A stretch of 64,000 nucleotides of DNA from NCBI GenBank assembly GCA_963774935.1, contig CAVZGO010000007.1, forward strand, positions 558,001 to 622,000, in the 5' to 3' direction. The translations under genes and the position numbers were made by a program. The notes below the pieces were generated by a model. It was not told where the DNA came from. It worked only from the letters and a program-made list of their open reading frames with translations, and did no database searches. This DNA is from CAVZGO01 sp963774935 (GTDB lineage Bacteria; Chloroflexota; Anaerolineae; Anaerolineales; UBA4823). Below are positions 1 through 13,006 of this stretch, piece by piece; position 1 is the stretch's first letter; each line of letters opens with the position of its first letter.

Positions 1-546
1 CAGGAAGTTTGCAGTATACGTGCCTTCCTTAGATGGAGCGATCATATTAACCGAAAGGTCAACTGTCTGACCGGGAGCCACAGTCCCGGGCAGAACCACC
101 GATACAGGAGCACCCATCTGATCGCCGCTGGAATAGATCATTGTATAGGCGTTCGTCCAGGTTGTGGTACCGGCGTTTTTTAATCGCCAGGTCTTCACAA
201 AGGTAGCATTTGGAGCAAAGATCGTGCCATCCGGAACAGTCAAATCGGCAACAAATTCGACTTTCTCACCGGCTGGACCAGTCGAGCCCTGGGTGGGTAC
301 TCCTGGCATGAGTGTAAGCGTGGCGGTTGCTGTAGGAGTGACCGTGGGTGGATGGGCGGGTGTGGTGGGTAAGCCTGTCGGGGTTGCTGCTGCCATGGTA
401 CGAATCTGCGCATCAGCAGTTTGTACTGCGGCAGTCAACAACATGGCTGGATCATTGGCTTCTGGAGTATCGTCTGATGAACCACAGCCTGCCAACACGA
501 AAGAAAATACCAGGATCAGGAATACAATTAACACTTTTTTATTCAA
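1..546 (-). CDS. NBR1-Ig-domain lipoprotein, C-terminus beyond window
   Basis: Partial gene reading off the left edge; 182 codons are visible. The start is a TTG at 546-544, chosen because a strong AGGAGGT-type ribosome site lies just upstream (551-560) and an in-frame signal peptide with lipobox LAGC (Cys21) follows. A Thr/Pro-rich linker (about residues 50-85) leads to a beta-sandwich stretch with the Trp-rich pattern of the NBR1 Ig-like domain (KTWRLKNAGTTTWT, then APGQTVDLSV). The stop of lipA lies 2 nt upstream, so the two genes are probably cotranscribed. It is likely an outer-face, membrane-anchored protein; its ligand is unknown. The family call is by eye from the motif. Confidence 0.75.
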   Translation of the reverse strand, partial: MNKKVLIVFLILVFSFVLAGCGSSDDTPEANDPAMLLTAAVQTADAQIRTMAAATPTGLPTTPAHPPTVTPTATATLTLMPGVPTQGSTGPAGEKVEFVADLTVPDGTIFAPNATFVKTWRLKNAGTTTWTNAYTMIYSSGDQMGAPVSVVLPGTVAPGQTVDLSVNMIAPSKEGTYTANFL

Positions 547-548
547 AA

Positions 549-1508
549 TTACACCTCCTCAGCAACCAGCTCGCGGTTGCCATACAACTTGCGATGCACA
601 ACGCTCAAAGCACGTACCTGGTCTGCGGCATGGTACGACGAGCGAACCAGGGGGCCGCTTTCCACCCATTGGAAGCCAATTTCAAGCCCAAACTGCTTGA
701 TCTCATCGAACTCTTCCAGGGTGTAATAGCGGGAAATGGGCAGGTGCTGTTTGCTTGGTTGCAAGTACTGCCCGACAGTCAAGATATCGACTCCCCAGCT
801 ACGTTGATCGCGCATAACATCTTTAACTTCATCAATTGTCTCGCCCAGTCCTAACATAATGCCAGACTTGGTTAACACTTCTGGGTCGAGCTTCTTCGCG
901 TTACTCAGCGTTGCAGCTGCCCATTTGTAATTGTCCTGGGGCTGTACCATTTTGAACAGACGCGGTACAGTTTCAACATTGTGGTTCAAGATTTCGGGGC
1001 GGGCATCCATAACGATTTTTAAAGCCTCGATGCTGCCCTTGAAATCTGGGATCAAAACTTCGATTGAACAGCCTGGGTAAATCTGGCGAATCCTGCGGAT
1101 TAGCATGGCAAAAATTGGCGCTCCGCCATCCTTGCGATCATCGCGGTTAACACTGGTGATCACGGCATGTTTAAGCTGCATTGCTTTGACCGCCTGGGCT
1201 ACCCGTTCAGGTTCTAACCAATCCAGGGGATTCGGCTGGCCGCGCTTGATGTCGCAAAAGCCACACGAACGCGTGCATACGTCGCCCAGCATTAAAAAAG
1301 TCGCCGTACCTGATCCCCAGCATTCGCCCATATTAGGACACATTGCCTCCTCACATACCGTGTGGAGGGATTTACTGCGCATCAATTCCTGCAGCCATTC
1401 ATAGGTTTCCCCTGATGGTGCGCGCACTTTAATCCATTCCGGCCGGCGGTGTGGAGTGGTGTCTATTTCTTCCGGTTTTACCCGGTCTCTAGTCGGATTA
1501 AATGGCAT
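549..1508 (-). CDS. lipA: Lipoyl synthase
   Basis: Radical SAM enzyme that inserts two sulfurs into octanoyl groups on lipoate-dependent proteins. The 319-residue length is normal for the family. It has the auxiliary cluster cysteines C52-x4-C57-x5-C63 (CEEAMCPNMGEC), the radical SAM motif C78-x3-C82-x2-C85 (CTRSCGFC), and the C-terminal RSSYHA motif whose serine ligates the auxiliary cluster. No lipB is visible in the window. It lies 57 nt downstream of glyQS and 2 nt before a lipoprotein gene, so the three could share a transcript. Confidence 0.97.
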   Translation of the reverse strand: MPFNPTRDRVKPEEIDTTPHRRPEWIKVRAPSGETYEWLQELMRSKSLHTVCEEAMCPNMGECWGSGTATFLMLGDVCTRSCGFCDIKRGQPNPLDWLEPERVAQAVKAMQLKHAVITSVNRDDRKDGGAPIFAMLIRRIRQIYPGCSIEVLIPDFKGSIEALKIVMDARPEILNHNVETVPRLFKMVQPQDNYKWAAATLSNAKKLDPEVLTKSGIMLGLGETIDEVKDVMRDQRSWGVDILTVGQYLQPSKQHLPISRYYTLEEFDEIKQFGLEIGFQWVESGPLVRSSYHAADQVRALSVVHRKLYGNRELVAEEV

Positions 1509-1565
1509 AATTTCCTCTTTGATAACGATAAAATAGGTGGAGAAGTTCCCACCAATCTCATCTGA

Positions 1566-4607
<3,042 letters not shown>

Positions 4608-4744
4608 GAGATCATTGTTTACCTGGTGGATAATTTCGACCTCCCAGACATTATTATCGGAGAAGGATCTGACAAATTATAATCCGAACTTTGCCATTTC
4701 CTACCAGTTGGTGTTAATTACGCTTGGAGATAGTAGATAGAAGC

Positions 4745-4768
4745 AAAAAGCGGGCGTATTACGCCCGC
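4745..4768 (-). terminator. Rho-independent terminator after FmdB gene
   Basis: An 8-bp perfect GC-rich stem (4750-4757 with 4761-4768, loop ATT) is followed on the minus strand by five T residues (4749-4745). It sits about 50 nt past the FmdB stop codon and before glyQS, so the two genes are transcribed separately. Confidence 0.8.
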
Positions 4769-4818
4769 AAATAAATTAACCTGATTGTGTGCAAGCTCAC
4801 GGCTTGCTGTCATAACCC

Positions 4819-5031
4819 TCAAGTGCTGCCGGTGTTGCAGCTTGGTGCTTGAGTTGTGTTGAACGAGAATGAGCTCTTGCCGCTCACCTTTGCAGCAAAT
4901 GTGGATACTTTCTTGCGTACCTGGTTGCTGCCGCAATCCGGGCAGGCGGGCTCGGCAACCGCAGCGCTGCTCAAAATGAGCTCCTCAAAAGGCGTCCCAC
5001 AAGTTTGGCATTGATATTCAAAGATCGGCAT
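4819..5031 (-). CDS. FmdB-family zinc ribbon protein
   Basis: 70-residue protein opening with MPIFEYQCQTCG, the usual start of the FmdB/CxxC regulatory zinc ribbon family. Four cysteines form two CxxC knuckles (CQTC at about 8-11 and CPDC at about 34-37). The Ser/Thr-rich tail has no recognised domain. The role of the family is not firmly established; regulation has been proposed. A second family member is at 17613-18008. Confidence 0.85.
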   Translation of the reverse strand: MPIFEYQCQTCGTPFEELILSSAAVAEPACPDCGSNQVRKKVSTFAAKVSGKSSFSFNTTQAPSCNTGST

Positions 5032-5127
5032 TTATGACTCCACAATAAACGAATATAGGTTCTTTTCCTGGTTTTAGATGCACAGGAGGAGAAAAGGTTA
5101 CAGTCAGATGTATTTAATTGGAAACAG

Positions 5128-6441
5128 TTAATCAACTTGTGGGGATTGGGATGCAATCTGATCCTGGAGCCCTTGCTGTTGCGTGGGTAACCGAAGACCA
5201 TCCTCTAGATGCATCAATTGGGGCACAAAGAATGCCCCCAGACCGAGCAGCAGCGTGATTAGCCCTGCCAGGAGATACCAGGCGCGTACGCCATAGGTAT
5301 CTGCAATCGGGCCGGCAATCATCAATCCTACCGGGGTCATAACCCCGGCAAAGCTGGTCATCAAAGTAAATACGCGGCCTTGCATTTGTGGGTCGACGGT
5401 TCCTTGCAAAATTGCCGTCAAAGGACCGTTGGTGATCGGGTTGGTAAAGCCTAAGAAGAAGGAGATTGCAACAGCCAATAGTATCCCTCGCGGCGGCAGC
5501 AGGCCAAGGAACATAGTGGCTAAACCGGTCGCAACTAAACCGATCAGGGTAGTCACAATGCGCCGCTTGAAGCCTCCCCATATTCCCAACAAGATACCGC
5601 CCAGGATTGTTCCAATCCCAAATGCAGCCTGCAGCCAGGCAAGCTGTAGTGCCCGGCCTAAGAAGTACTTGGTGACCATTAGCGGAAGAAGTGAGGATGC
5701 TGGAGTAGATAACAAGTTGATCAAAGCCACCATCACCATAAATATGACCATTCCTGGCCAGCCGAAAACGTAGCGCAACCCCTGACGAAATTCCTGGAGG
5801 ACAGTTGTCCTGCCAGTCTCTCCTTCTGCCGGCGGCGAACGTTTTGGCTGCGGGAGGGATATCAGTAAGAGCGGCACGATGGCGATGATAGCCGTCACGA
5901 TGTCAATGGCCAAAACCCCATAGATGGGCAGTAAGTCGAGCAACAACGCGCCAAGTGGTGCAGCGGAGATCATCATGATGCCCATCACCATTTGGTTTAA
6001 GCCCTGAACGCGCGGATAATGTTGCTTTGGCACCATCAGGGTCATTGAAGCCTGCATTGCCGGCCAGTGGAAGCTGTTTGCCACTGCGCGGATGAATATG
6101 ATGATTAAGATTTTCCAGATCTGGTTGTTGCCTGACCAGAAAAGATAAACCATGCCTCCCATTGCGATGGCGCTGATGCTGTCGGCAATGATCATTGTCC
6201 AGCGCCGATTCCACCGGTCTACCAGTGTGCCAATGAAGGGACCAAGGATGATGCCAGGCAATAAGGCAATCATTGATGCCGTAGCCAGAGTGGTCGCGGA
6301 TCCAGTCGATTTGGTAATCCACCATACAATTGAAAATTGCACTAATTGGGTGCCGACCAGTGAAAGCACCTGTCCCGAGGCAATCAACAAAAAAGGCGCT
6401 ATCCAACGGTTAGAGCCTGGTTCAAAGAAATTATTCTTCAT
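5128..6441 (-). CDS. MFS transporter (drug/siderophore exporter type)
   Basis: 437-residue membrane protein with about 12 hydrophobic segments and the MFS loop motif GTLVDRWNRRW between helices 2 and 3. It resembles macrolide-efflux or enterobactin-exporter type MFS proteins; the substrate cannot be told from sequence. No ribosome site precedes the ATG. A TATAAT lies at 6455-6450, only about 9 nt upstream, which would give an almost leaderless mRNA, but no good -35 box is visible. Confidence 0.88.
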   Translation of the reverse strand: MKNNFFEPGSNRWIAPFLLIASGQVLSLVGTQLVQFSIVWWITKSTGSATTLATASMIALLPGIILGPFIGTLVDRWNRRWTMIIADSISAIAMGGMVYLFWSGNNQIWKILIIIFIRAVANSFHWPAMQASMTLMVPKQHYPRVQGLNQMVMGIMMISAAPLGALLLDLLPIYGVLAIDIVTAIIAIVPLLLISLPQPKRSPPAEGETGRTTVLQEFRQGLRYVFGWPGMVIFMVMVALINLLSTPASSLLPLMVTKYFLGRALQLAWLQAAFGIGTILGGILLGIWGGFKRRIVTTLIGLVATGLATMFLGLLPPRGILLAVAISFFLGFTNPITNGPLTAILQGTVDPQMQGRVFTLMTSFAGVMTPVGLMIAGPIADTYGVRAWYLLAGLITLLLGLGAFFVPQLMHLEDGLRLPTQQQGLQDQIASQSPQVD

Positions 6442-6519
6442 CGTCTTGCATTATAAAACCAATTTACGATGCGATTTGTGATTTTCATGCTTTGTTTACA
6501 CCCCCACAGGCGTTTGATG

Positions 6520-6873
6520 TCACCCACCGACGAACTTGGTTTTGTAGCCCAGAGCGCGTAACCTGGAGGCGATTTTCTCGCGGTGGTCTCCCTGGATTTC
6601 AATGACTCCATCTTTCACTGTTCCACCTGTACCGCAGGTTTGCTTTATGTCGCGTGCCAGCTCTTTGATGTCGTCTGGGGAAAGTTTTAGATCTTTTATC
6701 ACTGTGACGGTTTTTCCTGCTCTGCCCTGGCGCTCGCGCAGTATGCCTGCTGTTTGCTGTGATGGGGGCAGGCTGACGGATTTTCGGCAGCGGCATGGAG
6801 AGCTTTTGCAGTTCGGGCACAGCTTGAAATCAGAGGATGTTGAATAAACAGTCGGACGATCATCGATTGGCAT
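6520..6873 (-). CDS. SUI1/eIF1-like translation factor (YciH family)
   Basis: 117 residues from the ATG at 6873, preceded by GAGGT at suitable spacing; an upstream in-frame ATG at 6939 lacks a ribosome site. The N-terminal part has a small Cys cluster (CPNCKSSPCRC), and the C-terminal ~65 residues match the SUI1 domain (TVIKDLKLSPDDIKELA, then TCGTGGTVKDGVIEIQGDH). Bacterial members are thought to influence start-site or tRNA selection in translation initiation. Confidence 0.92.
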   Translation of the reverse strand: MPIDDRPTVYSTSSDFKLCPNCKSSPCRCRKSVSLPPSQQTAGILRERQGRAGKTVTVIKDLKLSPDDIKELARDIKQTCGTGGTVKDGVIEIQGDHREKIASRLRALGYKTKFVGG

Positions 6874-6985
6874 CTTTACCTCAGCGTTAATTTTATCATG
6901 CAGGGCATCATGGATTGCAATTGCACTGCTTTCCGGCACGGGTTATACTTAATAAGCAGGTGGATGCCCCAGGAGGTGAAAGCTG

Positions 6986-7240
6986 ATGGATATCGGAAAA
7001 TATCGACAATACCTCGAGCAATTGGTTAAGGAAGCGATTCAGAATAGCAATGGCACAAATGCCGGTATTTCTGAATACTTGTGGTCATTGAAACCTGCGG
7101 GTCGTTTCACCCCAAACCGGGACGAAAAAAATAAGGCGTTGGAGGAAGTGCGTAAGGTATTTGACGACCACCGCCACTGGCCATTGGGAATTATTCTGTC
7201 CTTCCTTGGCATTGAAAACAAGGAGCAGCCTCCCAGATGA
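6986..7240 (+). CDS. Small hypothetical protein
   Basis: 84 residues with a strong AGGAGGT site 9 nt before the ATG, so it is likely real. It is a soluble, mixed-charge, mostly helical protein without signal peptide, membrane segment or cysteines. I do not recognise its family. It is divergent from the SUI1-like gene, with about 110 nt between them. Confidence 0.65.
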   Translation: MDIGKYRQYLEQLVKEAIQNSNGTNAGISEYLWSLKPAGRFTPNRDEKNKALEEVRKVFDDHRHWPLGIILSFLGIENKEQPPR

Positions 7241-7511
7241 GTTTTTGATGGATGAGGGTCAAGCCTTTGCCCGCCATGCCAGCGCGTTCAATCGGACTTG
7301 ATTGGTGCGGAAGCCGCAATTAATTAGAACACTGCCAGGTTGAGTAAATCGTAGATAAGCATTCCCATTGCGATCACCAAGATAGAGGAACGAAGCCGGA
7401 GAAGCTTGAAGAGTTTGAATACCAGATATATATGATAAATAAGATATAATTATGTATATTCGATATTGACAACCGGCTTAACCAAATCACGCACAGAATG
7501 GATGGTCCAAG

Positions 7512-7883
7512 ATGCTTAATCTAAACTCTATCATGATCGGAACGAAACAGCCTAAAGCCCAGGCAGCTTTTTATGAAAAAGTCCTGGGAAAACCGGCGGA
7601 AATGGTCGACGAAGCGTACGGCTTCTATGGCTGGCAAGTGGGGGCAGCCTACCTAACAGTATTGGACCATTCCGAGATGGGTGGTCGTACCAAAGATCCT
7701 GGGCGCATGATGTTTAACTTCGAAACTTTGCAAGTCAAAGAGGAGTTTGAGCGAATAAAAGCCTTGGGAGCCGAAGTCATCCACGATCCTTATGAAATGG
7801 ATGGGGGATGGATCGCAACCCTGGCAGACCCTGACGGAAATTACTTTCAATTGGTAACTCCAATGGGGCAAGGAGAAATATAA
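7512..7883 (+). CDS. VOC-family (glyoxalase/dioxygenase-fold) protein
   Basis: 123 residues with the beta-alpha-beta-beta-beta pattern of the vicinal oxygen chelate fold: N-terminal MIGTKQPKAQAAFYEKVLGK and C-terminal TLADPDGNYFQLV. Such proteins include glyoxalases, small-molecule-resistance and dioxygenase-like enzymes; the substrate is not evident. It has its own AT-rich upstream region and is followed 135 nt later by another VOC-type gene, so the pair may act together or have been acquired together. Confidence 0.85.
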   Translation: MLNLNSIMIGTKQPKAQAAFYEKVLGKPAEMVDEAYGFYGWQVGAAYLTVLDHSEMGGRTKDPGRMMFNFETLQVKEEFERIKALGAEVIHDPYEMDGGWIATLADPDGNYFQLVTPMGQGEI

Positions 7884-8018
7884 CGAGAAAGCTGGTCATT
7901 AACACGTCCATAGACCCTCGACGGAATCGTGGAGGCTTCCAACGGATCGTCCTAAGATCCTACCGGCGGGTTTGTGAAAAAGGTTATCTCTTTCTATATT
8001 GAGTCCAGGAGAATGGTA

Positions 8019-8903
8019 ATGCAAAAAATAATCCCCCATTTGTGGTTCGATAAGGAAGCCATTGAGGCGGCTAATTTTTATGTTTCAACGTTTCCGAATT
8101 CAAAGGTCAAGAGTACGGCAATGCTCCACGACACCCCTTCCGGCTCGGTAGATATAGTGACCTTTGAGCTTTTAGGTCGGGAATTCCAGGCGATTAGCGC
8201 CGGTCCATTTTTTAAGTTCAATCCATCGGTATCGTTCCATGTCACTTGCAAAACGAAAGAAGAAGTAGACATAATATGGAATAAGCTCTCCCAAGACGGG
8301 CAGGTGCTCATGGAGCTCGGAACCTACCCGTTCAGCGAGTGGTACGGATGGTTGCAGGATAAATACGGGCTATCCTGGCAAATCTTTTACACCGGCGAAG
8401 AGCACGAAATGCAGAAGATCACTCCGGTAATCATGTTTGTGGGAAGCGTATGCGGCAAGGCGGAAGAAGCGGTCAATCTTTGGTCATCTGTGTTCCGCCA
8501 GGCAAAGGTGGATATGCGCGTGCATTATAGCAAAGGCGAGGAACCGAATAACGAAGGCACAATAAAATATGCCGGTTTTTCACTGTTCGGTCAAGAGTTC
8601 GGCGTCCTGGACAGCGCCTACGAGCACAACTTTGCATTTAATGAAGCAATCTCATTCATTGTCTCTTGCGATACTCAGGCGGAAATTGATCATTACTGGG
8701 ATCAACTCTCTGCAGTTCCTGAAGCTGAGCAGTGCGGATGGCTCAAGGACAAATACGGATTTTCGTGGCAGATCGTACCGGTGGGTATGGATGAAATGCT
8801 TCTCGGCGATGACAGGGAGCGGATCGATCGAGTGACTCAAGCATTTCTTCCCATGAAGAAAATAGACATCGCCAAGTTACAGGCGGCTTATGAGGGAAAG
8901 TAA
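8019..8903 (+). CDS. Tandem PhnB-like VOC protein
   Basis: 294 residues from the ATG at 8019, which has AGGAG seven nt upstream; two earlier in-frame ATGs have poor spacing. Two repeats of the PhnB / 3-dmu-9_3-mt domain are visible: one starting KIIPHLWFDKEAIEAANFY, the second at about residue 132 starting KITPVIMFVGSVCGKAEEA. Each ends with WLQDKYGLSWQI or WLKDKYGFSWQI. The family has no assigned reaction. The tandem arrangement probably forms one pseudo-dimeric VOC unit. Confidence 0.88.
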   Translation: MQKIIPHLWFDKEAIEAANFYVSTFPNSKVKSTAMLHDTPSGSVDIVTFELLGREFQAISAGPFFKFNPSVSFHVTCKTKEEVDIIWNKLSQDGQVLMELGTYPFSEWYGWLQDKYGLSWQIFYTGEEHEMQKITPVIMFVGSVCGKAEEAVNLWSSVFRQAKVDMRVHYSKGEEPNNEGTIKYAGFSLFGQEFGVLDSAYEHNFAFNEAISFIVSCDTQAEIDHYWDQLSAVPEAEQCGWLKDKYGFSWQIVPVGMDEMLLGDDRERIDRVTQAFLPMKKIDIAKLQAAYEGK

Positions 8904-8935
8904 AGCGAGATCTTAGCGCTTTTCTGGAGTAAATC

Positions 8936-11392
8936 CTATCTCTTCTCCACCTCTATCCACATTTGTTCGCCATCCGTGCTCAGCTCGATCCAGCCATTCT
9001 GATCGGTGCGCAGCAAGGTATAGCCCTTTACCGCATCGAGCGTCTCTGCGTCTGGCAGGTTGCGGTTGTCGCCGGCTGCCACGCTGAGCAGCACCACTTG
9101 AGGTTGTAAGCGGACGATCCAATCTGGTGGGTTTGAAGGTGCGTAACCATTGCCAGATAAAAGCAATGCAGTGATGTCCTGCAAGATTATTATCCTTTTG
9201 TGCCGCCTCCAGTGTTTCGATGTCCATTCCTAATGGCAGCAGGGCGCGGAAATTCTGCCATTTTAGCATCAGTATCGCTCCTCGCTGATCTGATGAATAC
9301 ACCTCCAGGCGGACACCATCACCTAATTCAAAATATTGTCCTGCTTGAGCCAGTTGGATGGAAATGTCGTGCTCGAGAAATGCTTCGTTTAGCTGGCGAG
9401 CAGCTCGTGTGCCGCCTGTTGCCCCAGCCCAGAGCACTTGATCTGGAGGATAGCGATCGATATTTGCCGGTAGCGCAGCGATCTGTTCATTGTCGATTCC
9501 CCCGATAACCCAATAATCAAAAGTACGTTGCCCAGAGGGCAGCCTGCGTCCCAACGCGTCCGAAAGTGATGATGCTGATGGACCACCATTTACCAGCACA
9601 GACCGTCCTGAGGGCGTCTGGATTAACAAAGCTTCGCCGGATTGGCCGTAATCGTTGGTGTCGAGAATTGTTAGGTGAAGGCGTCCATCCGGTGCTGCCC
9701 AGGCTGCCTTCCAGGTAAGAACTCACCACCACCAGCAGAGCAATAAGAGTGGCTGGTCCTAAGACTGGAGATGCTTGTTGTATCCACAGCTTGGTTCGGG
9801 TGAAACGGCTGCTGCTCGACTGAACGGTTTGAGAGCGATTCATCAGATGTGGCCAGAAAAAGGTTAGCCCCAATAGTACCAGGTAGTACAGAACCACAAG
9901 TCCTATTCCGAAGCGTCCAGTTACCCAGGATGCTCCGGGGAGCTGGGCCAGCAGCTCGACCATACGAATGGTATATGCGACAAACGGCCAGGTCAAGGCA
10001 GCGACAACTCGTCCGAGGGGAAACCAGATCATGCCAGCCATTGTGGCGAGACCGCCCAGGATCATTACGGGTGGCTGAACGGGCAGCACGAGCGGGTTGG
10101 CGATCAAAGTCACCATGGAAAAGCGGCGAAAATGGTAAAGGGTGATCGGTAAAGTGGTCAGTAATGCAGCGAGTGTGAATAAAAAGTATTCACCGGCTCC
10201 CTTTGCCATAGTCCTGGCTGTGTTGGGCGTCATCCAGTGTTCTGCCAGGTGTGAAAACTTGTCCATCATTGGACCTGAATACAGCACCAGGCCCAGGGTA
10301 GCCATAAAGGAGAGTTGAAATCCGACATCCCATAATATGTTCGGATTGAAGAGTGCCATTCCGCATGCCACGATAGCTAGGGTGTTCAAGCCTGTTTGCT
10401 TGCGACCTAGCTGAGCCGCCAGTAACGTAAGCCCAGCCATGATTGCTGCCCTGACCACAGACGCGCTGGCGCCGACCAGCAAAGTGTACAGGATAATGCC
10501 CAGCACAGCTGCGATTGCCCCGCGTCGTTTACCAAACAAACGCCCAAATAGGGTGGCAAATAGGCCAGCGATGATCGCCATATTAAATCCCGATATGGCG
10601 ATGATGTGAGCTGTACCCGTATCCTGGAAGGCGCGTTCAACAGATTCTGGAATAAATGTATCCACTCCCAGCAATATGCCGGCTAACAAGGATGCTTCCG
10701 GGTCGGGAAACAGGCGGAAAATTATTGCAAGCGCGGTGGCTTTTGCCTGATAAATAATTTGCAGGATGGGGTTACCTTGATTTGATGGAAAGCAGCGTAG
10801 CCTTTGCCTGAGCGATCTGGCTGTATATGCCCTGGCGGGCCAGGTATTCTCGGTAGGAAAAATCCTCTTCCTCGGGTGGCGTCTCCAATGTGCCTTCTAT
10901 TTCGATACGGTCACCGTAATGCCAGGTATTGCCAGGAGGCAATCGTGCCATGACCATGCCGCTCACAGGTGTGAAGGCTTCCATCTCTACGAGACGAATC
11001 TCTTCGACGTTCACGCTCGCCAGGGTAGCCAGGTCACGCTGGTCAGGGAAAGCATGGATGACCCCTCGTAATAGCACCGGCTGTTGTTGATCGTTATACC
11101 AGGCCAGGCTGGTCTGATCAAAGTGAGGTTGGATACTCTGGTATCTCAAACCACCCAGACTTAAGGCAAGCAGAAGCAAGGAAATTGGGATTGGATACGG
11201 GGGAAAGTTATCAGGGGAGGGTGTAGGAATGGAGATGCGCAGCCAGGCGAAACGACGACCAAGCCAGATGCCTGACCCAAACCATGCCAGATTGAACCCA
11301 ACCAGGATCATCCAGGTGAGCAGAGACCAGTTCAGCCAGTCAGCAAGCCAGATTCCGCCGATTAGAGCCAGCGAGAGCCAAAATAGAGGCAA
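8936..11392 (-). pseudogene. comEC: ComEC/Rec2 DNA-uptake channel, three frameshifts
   Basis: The three ComEC regions occur in order but in different frames. The N-terminal DUF4131 region (11392-~10780, TTG start) ends early. The competence membrane domain follows (~10780-~9695, with LAGILLGVDTFIPESV and HIIAISGFNMAI). The MBL-fold domain (~9690-8936) is itself broken near 9190. Reading across the breaks restores family-like text (SNQGNPILQIIYQAKA; PDGRLHLTILDTNDYG; QDITALLLSGNGYAPSNPP). Each break needs one base gained or lost. ComEC carries single-stranded DNA across the membrane during transformation. Either the gene is dead or the assembly contains indels. Confidence 0.85.
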
Positions 11393-11487
11393 GGTATGCC
11401 CCCCTGCAAGGTGATCGCCGCCTCGAAAATTTCATCAGTCCTTGAGCTGGCGCCAATTAGCTGTCCAGCTACCAGGTTACGGGTATC

Positions 11488-11525
11488 GAGGTGTACGCAG
11501 CCATACCGACAGCTACGTACACCTC
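11488..11525. repeat. Hairpin-forming inverted repeat
   Basis: A perfect 10-bp inverted repeat (11488-11497 with 11516-11525) whose stem can extend by about five further pairs, including wobbles, leaving an 8-nt loop. It lies in the 221-nt gap between a secreted-protein gene and comEC. There is no U-tract on either side, so it is not a typical terminator. Confidence 0.5.
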
Positions 11526-11613
11526 ATTCGGTTTCTAGATCAGGTTTGTTGATCAACGGGCCAACAACATTGATCCTTCTGGTTAATGTATGGAAATACC
11601 GAACATACTGGGA

Positions 11614-12108
11614 TCAGGGAAGCTGGCGAGCGACCAGGCCGTATACACCGTAGGCGTAAACTCTGCAGGCTACACGCGACCCACCCTTCAGTTCAAATGT
11701 CGGGCAAGCCTTCCACTGGTTTTTCCAGGTGTCGAAATATTTGATCGACAGCAAACCGGCATCCCAAAGCTTCATTTCTTTTCCAGTCAGGTCATACCAC
11801 ACCCAAACAGCGCCACTGGCGTAGCGATCGCGGGTCCAATTCAGATCATAAAACCGTACTTCTAGTAATTTTTCCACATGGACATGGTTATAAGGCGCAT
11901 GGTAACCACTGTCATCGCGGCGTAGAACCTGGACTGTGCCGTCTTTATAAGCCGAAGCATATGTTATGCCAGCATTACCCAGGCCGACCGTGCGGGACTG
12001 GTCCTGATATACGCGCGCATACTTCATCGCGTATGCACCTGCAACAAGTGTTGATGCCAAAAGGATCAGCACCAGTGCCAACAGAACAAGTTTCTTGCTG
12101 TTTTTCAT
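11614..12108 (-). CDS. Secreted protein of unknown function
   Basis: 164 residues with a clear signal peptide (KNSKK then a ~17-residue hydrophobic core, cleavage probably after AGAYA near residue 27). The mature part is rich in Tyr, Trp and Val and looks like a beta-strand protein (VWVWYDLTGKEMKLWD). Two cysteines (in KACPTF and VACRVY) could form a disulfide. I do not recognise a family. It is flanked by a hairpin downstream and about 100 nt of empty sequence upstream. Confidence 0.65.
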   Translation of the reverse strand: MKNSKKLVLLALVLILLASTLVAGAYAMKYARVYQDQSRTVGLGNAGITYASAYKDGTVQVLRRDDSGYHAPYNHVHVEKLLEVRFYDLNWTRDRYASGAVWVWYDLTGKEMKLWDAGLLSIKYFDTWKNQWKACPTFELKGGSRVACRVYAYGVYGLVARQLP

Positions 12109-12208
12109 GATCTAGTCTCCTTTTTCCAAATTTGTGTTTAATAATCTACGGTCATGACGTGATATTAGGACACCATGACACATTCATTATCAAGAGTCAG
12201 TGCAAGCT

Positions 12209-13006
12209 TCATGCCTTCATTACCTTCGTTTTTATCGCCATACAGCGTTCACAATCGGGTTGATCACATAACAATGCCAGTGGATCGAGATGAATCACAG
12301 ATGAGACAGTTTCAATCAATATCTCCAGGGGGATAGCCTGGATAACAGCATTACCAACCAGCACCTGACGCGTCTCACCGGTCAGGTGCTGGGCGACAAC
12401 AGGAAAGCCATTTGAGCAACCAGGGAATCCCGGACATTCAAGAATCCCTTGAGATGTTAATGCCCAGCGGGTATACCCCTGGCGACCAGCTAACCTTTCG
12501 GCGTAATGGATACTGGTATTGGTCGAATGATCTACGCCAAGCAGTAAAACCCAACCACCGCTTTCTGCTAAACAGCGTATCGGCGCCAGAGGTTCATCTA
12601 TGGTTTGGGCATCCAACATCGCTTTTGCATCGATACCGCTAAAGGAAAGGATGGGGTGAGTTGAACGGTGAGATTGCGGCAGCAGGCGCAGGCTTTCTGC
12701 CAATATGCCCATGCTTCGATCTGCTGGTAGATTTATGTGAAAGATCTCAGCCTGCCTGTTGCTCGTGATTCCACTTCCGTATTGGATAGCATTGTCTTGC
12801 GGACCTACTTCTGGAGTGATCATGGTCTTATATGTAAAGGTTGGCATGAGCACTTGGGGAAAGGCGGTCAGCAATGCTCCGAGTAAGGTATCAACACCAC
12901 CACTGACATGCCCAAAGGCAGACAGAGAGGCATGCACAATTACAGGTTTTCCCGACTCCATCTCCAGGCTTCGCAGCGAGGTCACCAGCTCGCGATAGGT
13001 TATCAT
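12209..13006 (-). CDS. Aminoglycoside 3-N-acetyltransferase (AAC(3))-family protein
   Basis: 265 residues from the ATG at 13006, which overlaps the stop of the upstream hydratase remnant as ATGA. Family motifs include VIVHASLSAFGHVSGG, VLMPTFTY and a C-terminal CDQPDCERC cysteine cluster not usual in classical enzymes. Chromosomal AAC(3)/YokD-like members often have unknown natural substrates, so resistance should not be assumed. It is translationally coupled to a decayed gene, which suggests an old operon. Confidence 0.82.
   Translation of the reverse strand: MITYRELVTSLRSLEMESGKPVIVHASLSAFGHVSGGVDTLLGALLTAFPQVLMPTFTYKTMITPEVGPQDNAIQYGSGITSNRQAEIFHINLPADRSMGILAESLRLLPQSHRSTHPILSFSGIDAKAMLDAQTIDEPLAPIRCLAESGGWVLLLGVDHSTNTSIHYAERLAGRQGYTRWALTSQGILECPGFPGCSNGFPVVAQHLTGETRQVLVGNAVIQAIPLEILIETVSSVIHLDPLALLCDQPDCERCMAIKTKVMKA

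Noticed and set aside
7320..7460. Minus-strand hydrophobic reading of about 32 codons (LRLRSSILVIAMGMLIYDLL)
   Set aside because: Looks like one membrane helix, perhaps a gene remnant, but has no start codon with a ribosome site and no recognisable family.
11393..11520. Minus-strand reading that looks protein-like (LDTRNLVAGQLIGASS)
   Set aside because: No start, ribosome site or recognised family, and it runs into the comEC start in another frame.
12209..13006. Acquired aminoglycoside resistance gene
   Set aside because: No mobile context; family has many chromosomal members of unknown substrate and this one has an unusual C-terminal Cys cluster.
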